A stretch of 64,000 nucleotides of DNA from Mycolicibacterium gilvum (GTDB lineage: Bacteria; Actinomycetota; Actinomycetes; Mycobacteriales; Mycobacteriaceae): the NCBI RefSeq assembly GCF_900454025.1, contig NZ_UGQM01000001.1, positions 868,001 to 932,000 on the forward strand, in the 5' to 3' direction. The notes below the pieces were generated by a model. It had not been told where the DNA came from, ran no database searches, and was given only the letters and a program-made list of their open reading frames with translations. This document shows, in pieces, positions 14,922-23,626 of the stretch (position 1 is its first letter; each line of letters opens with the position of its first letter). The translations under genes and the position numbers were made by a program.

Positions 14922-16172
14922 TCAGCCGCCCAGAACGGCCGTCGTGTCCGATGTGCGCCAGAGGTGAAGGAAATTCGTCATCATCAGCAGCCGGCTGCGG
15001 GCCTGCTCGCTGCCGGCGATCCGGGGATCGAAGCGGTCCGCGACGGGTTCGGGGAGCAGATTCAGCAGATACCCGGGAACGTCGAGCAGCCATGCGGTTC
15101 CCATGATCGCGACGTAGGCCAGCACGTGGTCCCGCAGCACGGCGATGTCGAGCGACGGTCCGCCCGCGCCCGCGTACTCGTCGGCGAAATGCTGCAGCAG
15201 CACGGTGAAATGTGTTTCCCACAGCGCGGTCTCGGCGCTGCACATCGCACCCCAGATCGCCATCGCGAGGTTCATCTGCCCGACGCAACCCCAGTCCATC
15301 AGGCCGCACCGCAGCAGATCGCCGTCGCGCCAGAACCAGGCGTTGTCGACGTTGGCGTTCCAGTGGCACAGCGCGACGTACTCCGGGTCGGCGCCGAGGC
15401 TGTCCCACAGGGCGTCGACCCGGTCGGCGATGACCGCGACGTCGCGCCGGAGGCGGGACACGAACTCCGGAGAGCCCAGATCCGCTGGCAGCAAGCCCGG
15501 TTGACGCTCGGCGAGCTGGGCGAGCCGGTCGACGCGGCGGCGCAACTGGTCGGCGGTGTAGGGTGCGCGCTCCCCGACCGACAGGCTACGGATGTCGACG
15601 GCGAAATCGGAACCGGCCGCCACCGCACCGGCGCTGTGCGCACCGGCGAGCCGGCCCAGCGCGCTGAACAACGCCCGATAGTGCCCGAGCTGGTCCGGCA
15701 TCGCATAGTCGGCGCACTTCTCGTACTGCGGCTCGATGCCGTTGCGGCCGAACGCTATCCGCTCGGTGATCAGGATTCCGCTGCCCGATTCCCCGTGGTA
15801 GTCCGCGTAGAGGCAGCGGGGTACGTCGATCGGAAAGCCGGGCGCTCGCGTGAGCAGGGCGAAGCGCACCTCGTGGGCCATCTGGGTCCGCCCGAGATCG
15901 CGGGCCGGATCGTCGAAGTCGCGGGAGAACTTGACGAAGAGTTCCCGCGGGAGCGTGTCGGCGCCGCCGTAGGTGAGGGACAGGACGGCCTTGCGTCCGG
16001 TGCTGCCGCCGCCGAACTCGCGCAGTTCGTCGACGGAGACGACGGTGCCCTGGTCGGGCAACACCCCGGACCTGCGAAACGCCGCGGTCAGAAACCGCGG
16101 GCCGGCTTGGCCGAGCGACGCGGCGTCGGCGGGGAACTCGAGACCGAGGTGATCGCCGGGGAAGGTCCGCAT
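14922..16172 (-). CDS. APH-fold phosphotransferase
   Basis: 416 residues of the aminoglycoside-phosphotransferase/choline-kinase-like fold. A Lys in ELFVKFSRD fits the ATP-binding strand. The catalytic loop is CHWNANVDNAWF, with His-x-Asn and Asp-Asn in the Brenner-type arrangement, and the metal-binding Asp is in LMDWGCVG. The family phosphorylates small molecules such as antibiotics, maltose or choline; many mycobacterial members of this length lack an assigned substrate. It is convergent with the GT2 cassette. Confidence 0.8.
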   Translation of the reverse strand: MRTFPGDHLGLEFPADAASLGQAGPRFLTAAFRRSGVLPDQGTVVSVDELREFGGGSTGRKAVLSLTYGGADTLPRELFVKFSRDFDDPARDLGRTQMAHEVRFALLTRAPGFPIDVPRCLYADYHGESGSGILITERIAFGRNGIEPQYEKCADYAMPDQLGHYRALFSALGRLAGAHSAGAVAAGSDFAVDIRSLSVGERAPYTADQLRRRVDRLAQLAERQPGLLPADLGSPEFVSRLRRDVAVIADRVDALWDSLGADPEYVALCHWNANVDNAWFWRDGDLLRCGLMDWGCVGQMNLAMAIWGAMCSAETALWETHFTVLLQHFADEYAGAGGPSLDIAVLRDHVLAYVAIMGTAWLLDVPGYLLNLLPEPVADRFDPRIAGSEQARSRLLMMTNFLHLWRTSDTTAVLGG

Positions 16173-16194
16173 GCCGTGATTGTGCCTGGGGCGT

Positions 16195-17415
16195 TCACAC
16201 GTAACGGTTTCGCCCCGCCAGTGCGCCGGTGACGGTCTGTACGCAGAACACCGCGAGGAACAGCACCCACGGCGCCGTCCATCCGTGGGTGACGTCGTGC
16301 AGGAGCCCGAACAGGAACGGGCCCGTGCCTGCCAACAGGTAGCCGAATCCCTGCGCCATGCCCGACAGCGCCGCGGTGTCCTCCGGGGTGCGGGCGCGGA
16401 GCCCGAGCAGCGCCAGTGCGAGGGAGAACCCGCTCAGCCCGGTGCCGAGAAGCACGCTCCACAGCAGCGGTTGTGCTGTCGGGGCGACCATCAGGCCGAC
16501 GGTGCCGAGGAAGCCGAACGAGCCCACGCCCACGATCCAGCCGCTCTGGCTGGCGCTGCGCGCGGCGAGGGGCGTGATCACCAGCGACAAGGGCACCCCG
16601 ACCAGCGATGCGACGGCGACCAGCAGGCCGGCCTGCACCTTGTCGATCCCGTTGTCGATGAAAACCTGTGGTAGCCAACCCATCATGATGTAGGCCAGGA
16701 ACGCCTGGCTGCCGAAGAACACGGTGACCGTCCACGCGAGGGGGCTCCGCAACAGGGAGCGGCGCGCCGCGCTCGGACGGGTGTGCACGGCCCAGGCGCT
16801 GCGGTGGCGTGCGGTCGCCGGAATCCACAGCGTCAGCGCGAGCAGCGACACCGCCGCCCACACCATCAGTGCGGTCCGCCATCCGCCCAGCGGATCGGCC
16901 AGCCCGGGTGTGACGGCGGAGCCGAGCGCGCCACCGCCCTGTAATGCGGCGGTGTAGATACCGGTCATCATGCCGATCCGGGCCGGGAACGACGTCTTGA
17001 TGACCACGGGGATCAGGACGTTGGCCAGCGCGATGCCGGCGCACGCGATCAGCGTCGCGCCGATGACGACGTATTCGCCGCCCACGCCGCGCAGTGCCAG
17101 GCCGGCGGTCAGCGCCAGCAGGGCCACCGAGATCGCCCGGCTCAGCCCGATGCGGGAGGCCACCCACGGTGCCGCGAGACCGGCGCCGGCGAAGCAGAGG
17201 GCGGGCAGCGTCGTCACCAGACCGGCCCAGGTCGCCGACACCGCCAGGTCGCCGCGGATGTCGTGCAGCAGCGTCGCGATGCTCGTCACCGCGGGGCGCA
17301 GGTTCAGCGCGGCCAGCACTACCGCGACCGCGAGCAGTGCACCGCCGGCGACGGGCGGCACGGAGTCCGGGGTCGCCCGTGGATCCACGATCATCGGCTG
17401 CCGCTCAGAACGCAT
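16195..17415 (-). CDS. MFS transporter, CynX/NimT family
   Basis: 406 residues from the ATG at 17415, with about twelve hydrophobic segments and the family's N-terminal LAALNLRPAVTSIATLL signature typical of CynX/NimT-type transporters. E. coli relatives handle cyanate or 2-nitroimidazole-type compounds. It is divergent from a FadR-type regulator 47 bases away, which by the usual arrangement probably controls it. The stop is 22 bases from the kinase-like gene start, so the two may be co-transcribed. The substrate is unknown. Confidence 0.87.
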   Translation of the reverse strand: MRSERQPMIVDPRATPDSVPPVAGGALLAVAVVLAALNLRPAVTSIATLLHDIRGDLAVSATWAGLVTTLPALCFAGAGLAAPWVASRIGLSRAISVALLALTAGLALRGVGGEYVVIGATLIACAGIALANVLIPVVIKTSFPARIGMMTGIYTAALQGGGALGSAVTPGLADPLGGWRTALMVWAAVSLLALTLWIPATARHRSAWAVHTRPSAARRSLLRSPLAWTVTVFFGSQAFLAYIMMGWLPQVFIDNGIDKVQAGLLVAVASLVGVPLSLVITPLAARSASQSGWIVGVGSFGFLGTVGLMVAPTAQPLLWSVLLGTGLSGFSLALALLGLRARTPEDTAALSGMAQGFGYLLAGTGPFLFGLLHDVTHGWTAPWVLFLAVFCVQTVTGALAGRNRYV

Positions 17416-17462
17416 CCTGGTACCGTGCCATACATCCCATGATTGGACGAAAGGATATCCGT
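17416..17462. promoter_or_regulatory. Divergent MFS/FadR promoter region with imperfect palindrome
   Basis: The 47 bases between divergent starts contain TGGTACCGTGCCA (17418-17430), a 13-base palindrome with one mismatched pair. It is a candidate operator for the adjacent FadR-type regulator because GntR proteins bind short palindromes in just this position. Confidence 0.35.
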
Positions 17463-18140
17463 GTGCCGTTGAGCACAGCACGACGCAGCGGGCTGGTCGA
17501 GCAGGTCATCGACCAGTTACGGCACGCGGTGGCCGGCCAGGAATGGCGCATCGGCGAACGGATACCCAATGAGACCGTGCTCGTCGAGAAGTTCGGAGTC
17601 GGGCGCAACACTGTGCGCGAGGCCGTGCGCGCGCTGGCCCACGCCGGCATCCTCGAAGTCCGGCAGGGCGACGGCACCTACGTCCGGGCCACCAGCGAGG
17701 TGTCCGGCGCCCTGCGGCGCCTGTGCGGTGAGGAACTCCGCGAGGTGCTGGAGGTGCGTCGGGCACTCGAGGTGGAGGCCGCCCGGCTGGCGGCGTCGCG
17801 CCGAACCCCGGCCGACGTCGCCGAGATGCGCGGGCTGCTGGCACGCCGTGACGAACGCGATTCCGCCGGCGACGTCGAGGCCTTCGCGCGCATCGACACC
17901 GAGTTCCATCTCGCGGTCGTGCGCTGCGCACGCAACAACACCCTGATCGAGCTGTACCGCGGTCTGCTCGAAGCCGTCACCGCCAGCGTCGCCCACACCC
18001 GTCACGTGCCGGTGGACGTGTGTGACCACGGCGTGCTGCTCGATCACATCGCCGCCGGCGACCCCGACCTGGCCGCGCGCACCGCAGGCGAGTTCCTGGA
18101 CCGGATCATCAACGGCCTCGGCTCAGCCGACTCCAGCTGA
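17463..18140 (+). CDS. FadR-subfamily GntR transcriptional regulator
   Basis: About 225 residues. N-terminal winged HTH (RIGERIPNETVLVEKFGVGRNTVREAVRAL) is followed by an all-helical FCD ligand domain (RRALEVEAARLAASR ... DTEFHLAVVRCARNNTL), in which conserved Asp/His residues bind a metal and effector. GTG 17463 and ATG 17439 are both in frame; the latter adds eight residues. It probably represses the divergent MFS gene. Its 3' end contains the first copy of a 27-base tandem repeat that continues past the stop. Confidence 0.88.
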   Translation: MPLSTARRSGLVEQVIDQLRHAVAGQEWRIGERIPNETVLVEKFGVGRNTVREAVRALAHAGILEVRQGDGTYVRATSEVSGALRRLCGEELREVLEVRRALEVEAARLAASRRTPADVAEMRGLLARRDERDSAGDVEAFARIDTEFHLAVVRCARNNTLIELYRGLLEAVTASVAHTRHVPVDVCDHGVLLDHIAAGDPDLAARTAGEFLDRIINGLGSADSS

Positions 18141-18187
18141 ATCGTCGGCTCAGCCGACTCCAGCTGACTTGTCGGCTCAGCCGACGG
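18119..18187. repeat. 27-bp tandem repeat (2.5 copies) at a convergent gene junction
   Basis: Copies begin at 18119, 18146 and 18173 (the last partial), each starting CGGCTCAGCCGACTCCAGCT. The core GTCGGCTCAGCCGAC is itself nearly self-complementary, so each copy can form a tight hairpin. Copy 1 encodes the end of the FadR-type protein including its stop, and copy 3 holds the stop of fadD8. It looks like duplicated terminator units produced by replication slippage. Confidence 0.8.
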
Positions 18188-19787
18188 CGCGCCCCGCGCT
18201 TTCCCAGAACTGCGCCCGCACCGCCTTCTTGTCCGGCTTGCCCAGCGCGGTGATCGGCACCGAGTCGGTCACGACCACCTGCTTGGGCACGTGCACCGAA
18301 CCCTTGCGCTCCTTCACCGACGCCTGGATCTCGGAGATCATGACCTCCACGGCCGCGGCGTCGGAGGCCGCGTCGGGCCGCAGCACCACCACAGCCGTCA
18401 CCGCCTCGCCCCACTTCTCGTCGGGAGTGCCGATCACGCATACCTGGGCGATCGAAGGATGTTCGGCCACAACGTCTTCCACCTCGCGCGGGAACACGTT
18501 GAAACCGCCGGTGACGATCATGTCCTTGGTGCGGTCGACGATGAAATAGAAGCCGTCCTCGTCCTCGCGGGCCAGATCGCCGGTGTGCATCCAGCCGTCC
18601 CGGAACGTCTCGGCCGTCGCCTCCGGCAGGTTCCAGTACCCGCCCGACAGCAGCGGACCCGACACGCAGATCTCGCCGACCTCACCCTGCGGGACGGGCT
18701 GCCCGTCCTCGCCGAGCAGTGCGACCTTCGCGAACAGCGTCGGCCGGCCACACGACGTCAGCCTCTTGTCGTCGTGCTCCTTCTTGGACAGGTAGGTGAT
18801 CACCATCGGCGCCTCGGACTGGCCGTAATACTGCGCGAAGATCGGCCCGAACCGGCGGATCGCCTCTTTGAGCCGCACCGGATTCATCGCCGACGCGCCG
18901 TAGTAAACGGTCTCCAGCGACGACAGATCGCGGGTGTGGGAATCGGGATGGTCCATCAGCGCGTAGATCATCGACGGCACGAGCATCGTCGCGGTGATCT
19001 TCTGCTCCTCGATCACGCGCAGCACCTCGGCCGGATCGAACTTCGTCAGCACGATCAGCTCACCGCCCTTGACGATGACGGGGGTGAAGAACGCCGCGCC
19101 GGCGTGCGAGAGCGGCGTGCACATCAGGAAGCGCGGGTTCTCCGGCCATTCCCATTCCGCGAGCTGCACGGTCGTCATCGTGGTGATCGACTGCGTGGTG
19201 CCGATGACGCCCTTGGGCTTACCGGTGGTGCCGCCGGTGTAGGTCAACCCGCCGATGTGGTCCGGGGGCAGGGCCGCAGCCGTCAGCGGCCTGGGGGAGT
19301 ACTTCGCCGCCTCGGCGCTGAGGTCCACCGCCTTCACCCCGGCCTTGGCGAACTCCTCGGGAACCGGGCCGATGGTCAGCACCTGCGTGAGGGTCGGCAC
19401 CTTCTCGACCAGTCCGAGCGCACGTTCGACGAACATCGGATTGGGGTCGATGATCAGCGACGTCACCTCGGCGTCGGTGAGCACGTAGGCGTGATCGTCG
19501 AGCGAGCCTAGAGGGTGTAGTGCCGTGCGGCGGTAGCCCTGGGTCTGGCCGGCGCCGATGATCATCAGCACCTCGGGCCGGTTCAGCGACAGCAGGCCGA
19601 CGGCGGCACCGGTACCGGCCCCGAGCGCCTCGAACGCCTGGATGTACTGGCTGATGCGATCGGCGAGTTCGCCACCGGTCAACGTGGTGTCGCCGAGAAA
19701 CAGCACGGGCCGGTCCTTGTGGCGCTTCAGCGCGCCGACGGTGAGGTGGCCGGAATGCAGGAAAGGACGGAGCTGAGGATCACCCAT
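18177..19787 (-). CDS. fadD8: Fatty-acyl-CoA synthetase (FadD8-like)
   Basis: 536 residues with full ANL motifs: GLTYTGGTTGKPKG (A3), YYGQSEAPM (A5), GWMHTGDLAREDEDG (A7/A8), DRTKDMIVTGGFNVFPREVE (hinge) and ALGKPDKKAVR with the C-terminal Lys. The position, upstream of menC on the opposite strand and downstream of menB, is that of M. tuberculosis fadD8 (Rv0551c). It activates a carboxylic acid to its CoA ester; the natural substrate is not known. The stop lies inside the tandem repeat shared with the FadR-type gene. Confidence 0.85.
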   Translation of the reverse strand: MGDPQLRPFLHSGHLTVGALKRHKDRPVLFLGDTTLTGGELADRISQYIQAFEALGAGTGAAVGLLSLNRPEVLMIIGAGQTQGYRRTALHPLGSLDDHAYVLTDAEVTSLIIDPNPMFVERALGLVEKVPTLTQVLTIGPVPEEFAKAGVKAVDLSAEAAKYSPRPLTAAALPPDHIGGLTYTGGTTGKPKGVIGTTQSITTMTTVQLAEWEWPENPRFLMCTPLSHAGAAFFTPVIVKGGELIVLTKFDPAEVLRVIEEQKITATMLVPSMIYALMDHPDSHTRDLSSLETVYYGASAMNPVRLKEAIRRFGPIFAQYYGQSEAPMVITYLSKKEHDDKRLTSCGRPTLFAKVALLGEDGQPVPQGEVGEICVSGPLLSGGYWNLPEATAETFRDGWMHTGDLAREDEDGFYFIVDRTKDMIVTGGFNVFPREVEDVVAEHPSIAQVCVIGTPDEKWGEAVTAVVVLRPDAASDAAAVEVMISEIQASVKERKGSVHVPKQVVVTDSVPITALGKPDKKAVRAQFWESAGRAVG

Positions 19788-19845
19788 GGCTACAGACTAG
19801 AACGTGTTCCAATTCCCGCAGAAGGGTCCGACGGAAAATCGTTGT

Positions 19846-20187
19846 TCACAGCACGCCGCACCCGGCCGTCCCGCAGACCCACGAGCTGACGAGCAGCAGC
19901 GGCCACAGCACCACGGCCGCCACAATGGCGACAAGATCGGCAAAGACGGTGAATTGCGCGCTGAACAAAGCCTCGAGTCGATCGAGGACGGGCACGTTGA
20001 AGCCGAGGTACACGACCCCGATCGCGGTGTAGGCCAGCGCGACGAGCAGCGCACGGTCCACGAAGGACCCGGCACCGCCGTCCTTTCGGTGCGCGTGCAG
20101 GAACCGCCGGCCGCGGCCCTCGGGTTCGTCGCCTGTCACGGATTCACCCGACGCAGGGCGGCGGACGGTCGAGAATGGAACGCACAC
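19846..20187 (-). CDS. Small membrane protein, unknown function
   Basis: 113 residues from ATG 20187, or 97 from GTG 20139. A charged N-terminal part (GDEPEGRGRRF) precedes two hydrophobic helices (about 44-66 and 80-104) and a short Cys-containing tail (WVCGTAGCGVL). It resembles no family I recognise. It lies 58 bases upstream of fadD8 in the same direction, so the two may share a promoter. Confidence 0.55.
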   Translation of the reverse strand: MCVPFSTVRRPASGESVTGDEPEGRGRRFLHAHRKDGGAGSFVDRALLVALAYTAIGVVYLGFNVPVLDRLEALFSAQFTVFADLVAIVAAVVLWPLLLVSSWVCGTAGCGVL

Positions 20188-20432
20188 AAAGGTGTTCGGT
20201 CATGCGGCCCACCCGCGATCTGCGCTCGATCCCCGCGCGCAGAGATTACGGGCGCACGTTGAAAGCTCCCACGAGGGCGCCGATCGGCCACGACGCCATC
20301 GTGGCACACGATGCCAACCGTAGACTTTCAGCATCCGCGCGCGACGTCCGGGGGAGCCGCCAAAAGTTAATGAGTGTTCGCGAAAAATACAGTTGAGTCC
20401 GCAGCAAGGGGCGCAGCGTTAAGGTGTGCCCT
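20188..20432. promoter_or_regulatory. Upstream region of the double-TetR regulator with shared AAGTTAATGA motif
   Basis: The 245-base gap carries AAGTTAATGA (20364-20373) followed by TTCGCGAA (20377-20384). The same pair recurs before the mce operon (21694-21715). A TAAGGT -10 element (20420-20425) ends seven bases before ATG 20433, the classic geometry of a leaderless mycobacterial transcript. The shared motif is a candidate operator for the regulator acting on itself and on the mce promoter. Confidence 0.5.
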
Positions 20433-21644
20433 ATGGCACCCTCTGTGGGCGTCCGCGACGCGCGCAGGCGACCCAAAGATCGTAAGCAACAGATCGCGCG
20501 AGCATCGGCGGAAGCGTTCAGCGAACTCGGCTACCACGCGGTCAGCATGGAGGACATCGCGTCGCGCGTGGGCGTCACGGCCGCATCGCTGTACCGCCAC
20601 TACTCCGGCAAGTACGACCTGTTCCGGGCCGCCGTGCTGAATCTCGGCGAGCAACTGGTCTCGGCGACGGCCTTCGCCGACGACGAATCCGGCGACTCCC
20701 CGGAGGAATTGTGGGAGCGCATCGTTGCTGCACTGGCCGACGCGGCGATCAAGACCCGCGCCAGCGGCGGGCTGTACCGGTGGGAGGCGCGGTTTCTGCA
20801 GGAGTCCGACCAGGCCATTTCGAACGAGCAGATCAGGCTGGTGAACCGCCGCCTGCAGCGGCCGCTGTCGGCGCTCCGGCCAGAGCTCGACAGCAGGCAG
20901 CGGTGGACGGTGACCGCGTCGGTGCTCAGTGCCATCGGCAGCATCTGTGACCACCGCGCCAAGCTTCCGGTCAACGACATGCGTCGATTGCTGGTGAGCC
21001 TGGCGCGCCGGCTCCGTGACGCCGATCTGCCGCCGGTATCCGCCCGTGAAAAGCCAGGACGGCGGGCCGCCCCGTCGGTCGGTCCCGCCGGCGAATACGA
21101 AGCGATCCTTGCCGCGGCGCTTCGGCTGTTCCACGAACACGGATTCCGCGAGACCGGAATGGACGACATCGCCTCGGCGATCGGCCTGCCCGCATCGACG
21201 ATCTATCGGTACTTCAGCGGGAAGTCCGCGGTGCTCAGCACCATCTACCGACGCGCCGCCGACCGGGTCTCCGGTGACATGGGCGCGATCCTGGCGATGG
21301 CGCCCGACGAACGCACCGCCGTCGGCCAGCTGATCGACGCGTACGTATGGCGGACGTTCGCCGAGCCGGAGTTGGCCTACGTCTACTACGCCGAACAGCT
21401 CAACGTGCCCGCCGAGGACCGGGCCGCGCTGCACAACATCCAGCGGTCGATCGTCGAGGGCTGGGCCCGGCAGGTGGTGGCCGCGCGCCCCGATCTGTCG
21501 GTGCGCGAGGCCCGGTTCGCTGTGCACGCCGGCCTCGGTCTCGTCGTCGACATCGGCAGGCTGGAGCGCTTCGCCGACACCGAATCTTCACGCCGGCTGA
21601 TCGGGCGGCTGCTGCGGGTGCTCCTGCTTCCCGAGCCCGTCTGA
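20433..21644 (+). CDS. Double-TetR-domain regulator (Mce3R-like)
   Basis: 403 residues containing two complete TetR units in tandem. HTH 1 is at about 35-55 (MEDIASRVGVTAASLYRHYSGK) and HTH 2 at about 235-255 (MDDIASAIGLPASTIYRYFSGK), each followed by its own helical ligand domain. Most TetR proteins are about 200 residues and act as dimers; a fused double copy of about 400 is the architecture of Mce3R (Rv1963c), repressor of the mce3 operon. It lies just upstream of, and co-directional with, the yrbE-mce genes. ATG 20433 is preferred to the GTG nine bases earlier because of the leaderless promoter spacing. Confidence 0.88.
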   Translation: MAPSVGVRDARRRPKDRKQQIARASAEAFSELGYHAVSMEDIASRVGVTAASLYRHYSGKYDLFRAAVLNLGEQLVSATAFADDESGDSPEELWERIVAALADAAIKTRASGGLYRWEARFLQESDQAISNEQIRLVNRRLQRPLSALRPELDSRQRWTVTASVLSAIGSICDHRAKLPVNDMRRLLVSLARRLRDADLPPVSAREKPGRRAAPSVGPAGEYEAILAAALRLFHEHGFRETGMDDIASAIGLPASTIYRYFSGKSAVLSTIYRRAADRVSGDMGAILAMAPDERTAVGQLIDAYVWRTFAEPELAYVYYAEQLNVPAEDRAALHNIQRSIVEGWARQVVAARPDLSVREARFAVHAGLGLVVDIGRLERFADTESSRRLIGRLLRVLLLPEPV

Positions 21645-21912
21645 AATCTACAACTCCGTCAATCCCGGCGTGGGACGTCCTGCTCTGCCTAATAAGTTAA
21701 TGAAAGATTCCCGAAACCTTGACGCAATCATCGCCGCCGCCCTACGGTGACGACCATCCAGAACCTGGTTACCTAGGTTGCTTCAAACGGGTGGGTCATC
21801 GAAATCGGGAGGCGTGGAACGTGAATCCCTCATGCGCCTCCCAGGTCCGCGCACGCGGTGCGGCCGTCGGCATAGTCGGTCAGAATGCGCTGCGGCGGAA
21901 CGGACTTCAGGC
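21645..21912. promoter_or_regulatory. mce operon promoter region
   Basis: 268 non-coding bases. A plausible SigA promoter is TTGACG (21719-21724), an 18-base spacer and TACGGT (21743-21748). Directly upstream is AAGTTAATGA with TTCCCGAA (21694-21715), matching the region before the double-TetR gene. Downstream is an imperfect 18-base palindrome (21762-21779, AACCT...AGGTT). The roughly 160-base leader before yrbEA holds no convincing small ORF. Confidence 0.5.
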
Positions 21913-22770
21913 ATGACCACGGCGGATCAGCCGGTTCGTCGCGATGACTCCGTCCACGCCGTGCAGGACTGGGTCGGAGGTTATGTGCGCCGCCATCCGC
22001 TGGCGTCGCTGGCCACGGTCGGAGACCAGTTCGTCATGGGTGTCCGCACCCTGCAGTGGTTCTTCGTCGACCTCTTCACCGGGCGTTTCCAATGGCAGGA
22101 GTTCGTGCGCCAGGGTGCGTTCATGGCCGGCACCGCTGTGCTGCCCACCGTCCTGGTCGCGCTGCCGATCGGGGTGACGCTGTCGATCCAGTTCGCGTTG
22201 CTCGCCGGTCAGGTCGGCGCGACATCGCTGGCCGGTGCGGCCAGCGGGCTGGCCGTGATCCGGCAGGCCGCGTCGTTGACCGCCGCGATCCTGATGGCCG
22301 CGGCGGTCGGCTCGGCGATCACCGCGGACCTCGGTTCCCGCACGATGCGCGAGGAGACCGACGCCATGGAGGTCATGGGCGTGTCGGTGATCCGCCGCCT
22401 CGTGGTGCCGCGTTTCGCCGCGGCGATCATGATCGGTGTCGCGCTCACCGGTGTGGTGTGCTTCGTCGGCTTCCTGGCCAGCTACCTGTTCAATGTGTAC
22501 TTCCAGAACGGCGCGCCGGGCAGCTTCGTTGCCACCTTCGCGTCGTTCACGACCACCGGTGACATGATCGTGGCACTGGTCAAGGCGGTGATCTTCGGGG
22601 CGATCGTCGCCATCGTCTCGTGCCAGAAGGGGATGTCGACAAGGGGCGGGCCCACCGGCGTCGCGAACTCGGTCAATGCCGCCGTCGTCGAATCGATTCT
22701 GATCCTGATGGTCGTCAACGTCGCGATCAGCCAGCTCTACATCATGCTGTTCCCCAGGGTCGGGCTCTGA
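21913..22770 (+). CDS. yrbEA: Mce transporter permease YrbEA
   Basis: 285 residues of the MlaE/YrbE permease family (PF02405), with about five to six membrane helices. The family's EQ-loop equivalent is in EETDAMEVMGVSVIRRLVVPR, the coupling region that contacts the ATPase MceG. The ATG at 21913 gives a normal N-terminus; the longer frame is leader sequence. It pairs with YrbEB to form the membrane channel for lipids or sterols delivered by the MceA-F complex. MceG is not in the window and is normally encoded elsewhere. Confidence 0.93.
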   Translation: MTTADQPVRRDDSVHAVQDWVGGYVRRHPLASLATVGDQFVMGVRTLQWFFVDLFTGRFQWQEFVRQGAFMAGTAVLPTVLVALPIGVTLSIQFALLAGQVGATSLAGAASGLAVIRQAASLTAAILMAAAVGSAITADLGSRTMREETDAMEVMGVSVIRRLVVPRFAAAIMIGVALTGVVCFVGFLASYLFNVYFQNGAPGSFVATFASFTTTGDMIVALVKAVIFGAIVAIVSCQKGMSTRGGPTGVANSVNAAVVESILILMVVNVAISQLYIMLFPRVGL

Positions 22771-22771
22771 T

Positions 22772-23626
22772 ATGGCGTCGACCTACGTACCGCCGCTGCT
22801 GAAGCCCTTCGTCCGGCTCTACCAGAAGTCCACACCGCCGGTCGCCCGCCTGGGCCACATGCTGGTGTTCTTCGTCCGGGCGCTCGTCGCCATCCCGCTG
22901 GCCCTACGGCACTACCGCGCCGAGTTCGTCCGTCTGCTGTCCGATATCGCCTGGGGTAACGGCTCTTTGGTCGTCGGTGGTGGTACGGCGGGGGTGGCGA
23001 TCGTGCTCGGTATCACGGTCGGCGCGCTCGTCGGCATCGAGGGATACAACTTCCTGGACCTGCTCGGCCTGGGACCGGCGACGGGCATCATCTCGTCGTT
23101 GGTGAACACGCGCGAACTCGCTCCGATCGCGCTGTCGTTGGCGTTCGCCACCCAGGCGGGTTGCCGGTTCACCGCGCAGCTGGGATCGATGCGGATCGCC
23201 GAGGAGATCGACGCCCTGGATTCCATTGCCATCCGGCCGATTCCGTATCTGGTGACCACTCGGCTGATGGCCTCGGTGGTCGCCGTCGTCCCGCTCTATG
23301 TGGTGTGCCTGGCGGTGAGCTACCTGACCACCCAAATCGTGGTCCGGGCCATCAGCGGCGGTGCGACCGGTTCGTACATGCACTACTTCACGTTGATGCT
23401 GTCGGGTCAGGACATCCTGTACTCGCTCCTCAAGGCCATCATCTTCGTGTGGATCGCCACGACGATCCAGTGCTACTACGGCTTCTACGCCAGCGGCGGA
23501 CCCGAAGGGGTCGGGGTCGCCGCCGGACATGCCATGCGCGCCAGCATCACCGTGGTGATCATCGTCAACATGCTGCTGACGATGGCGCTGTGGAACATCG
23601 ACTCCGGTGCGAGGTTCGGGGGATAG
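22772..23626 (+). CDS. yrbEB: Mce transporter permease YrbEB
   Basis: 284 residues, same family as YrbEA and starting one base after its stop. Coupling loop AEEIDALDSIAIRPIPYLVTTR and a conserved STRELAP-like segment (VNTRELAPIALSL) are visible, with several membrane helices. Its stop abuts the mceA start, so the whole operon is translationally linked. It acts as the second half of the permease heterodimer. Confidence 0.93.
   Translation: MASTYVPPLLKPFVRLYQKSTPPVARLGHMLVFFVRALVAIPLALRHYRAEFVRLLSDIAWGNGSLVVGGGTAGVAIVLGITVGALVGIEGYNFLDLLGLGPATGIISSLVNTRELAPIALSLAFATQAGCRFTAQLGSMRIAEEIDALDSIAIRPIPYLVTTRLMASVVAVVPLYVVCLAVSYLTTQIVVRAISGGATGSYMHYFTLMLSGQDILYSLLKAIIFVWIATTIQCYYGFYASGGPEGVGVAAGHAMRASITVVIIVNMLLTMALWNIDSGARFGG

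Noticed and set aside
17463..18140. FadR-type gene as the regulator of the mce operon (Mce2R-like)
   Set aside because: It is 3.8 kb away, divergent from an MFS gene and separated by fadD8; the double TetR beside yrbEA is the better candidate.
18119..18187. Tandem repeat as a CRISPR array
   Set aside because: Repeats are contiguous with no spacers, and no cas genes are in the window.
20433..21644. Two fused TetR genes produced by sequencing error
   Set aside because: The frame is continuous with a normal linker, and the double architecture is known for Mce3R.
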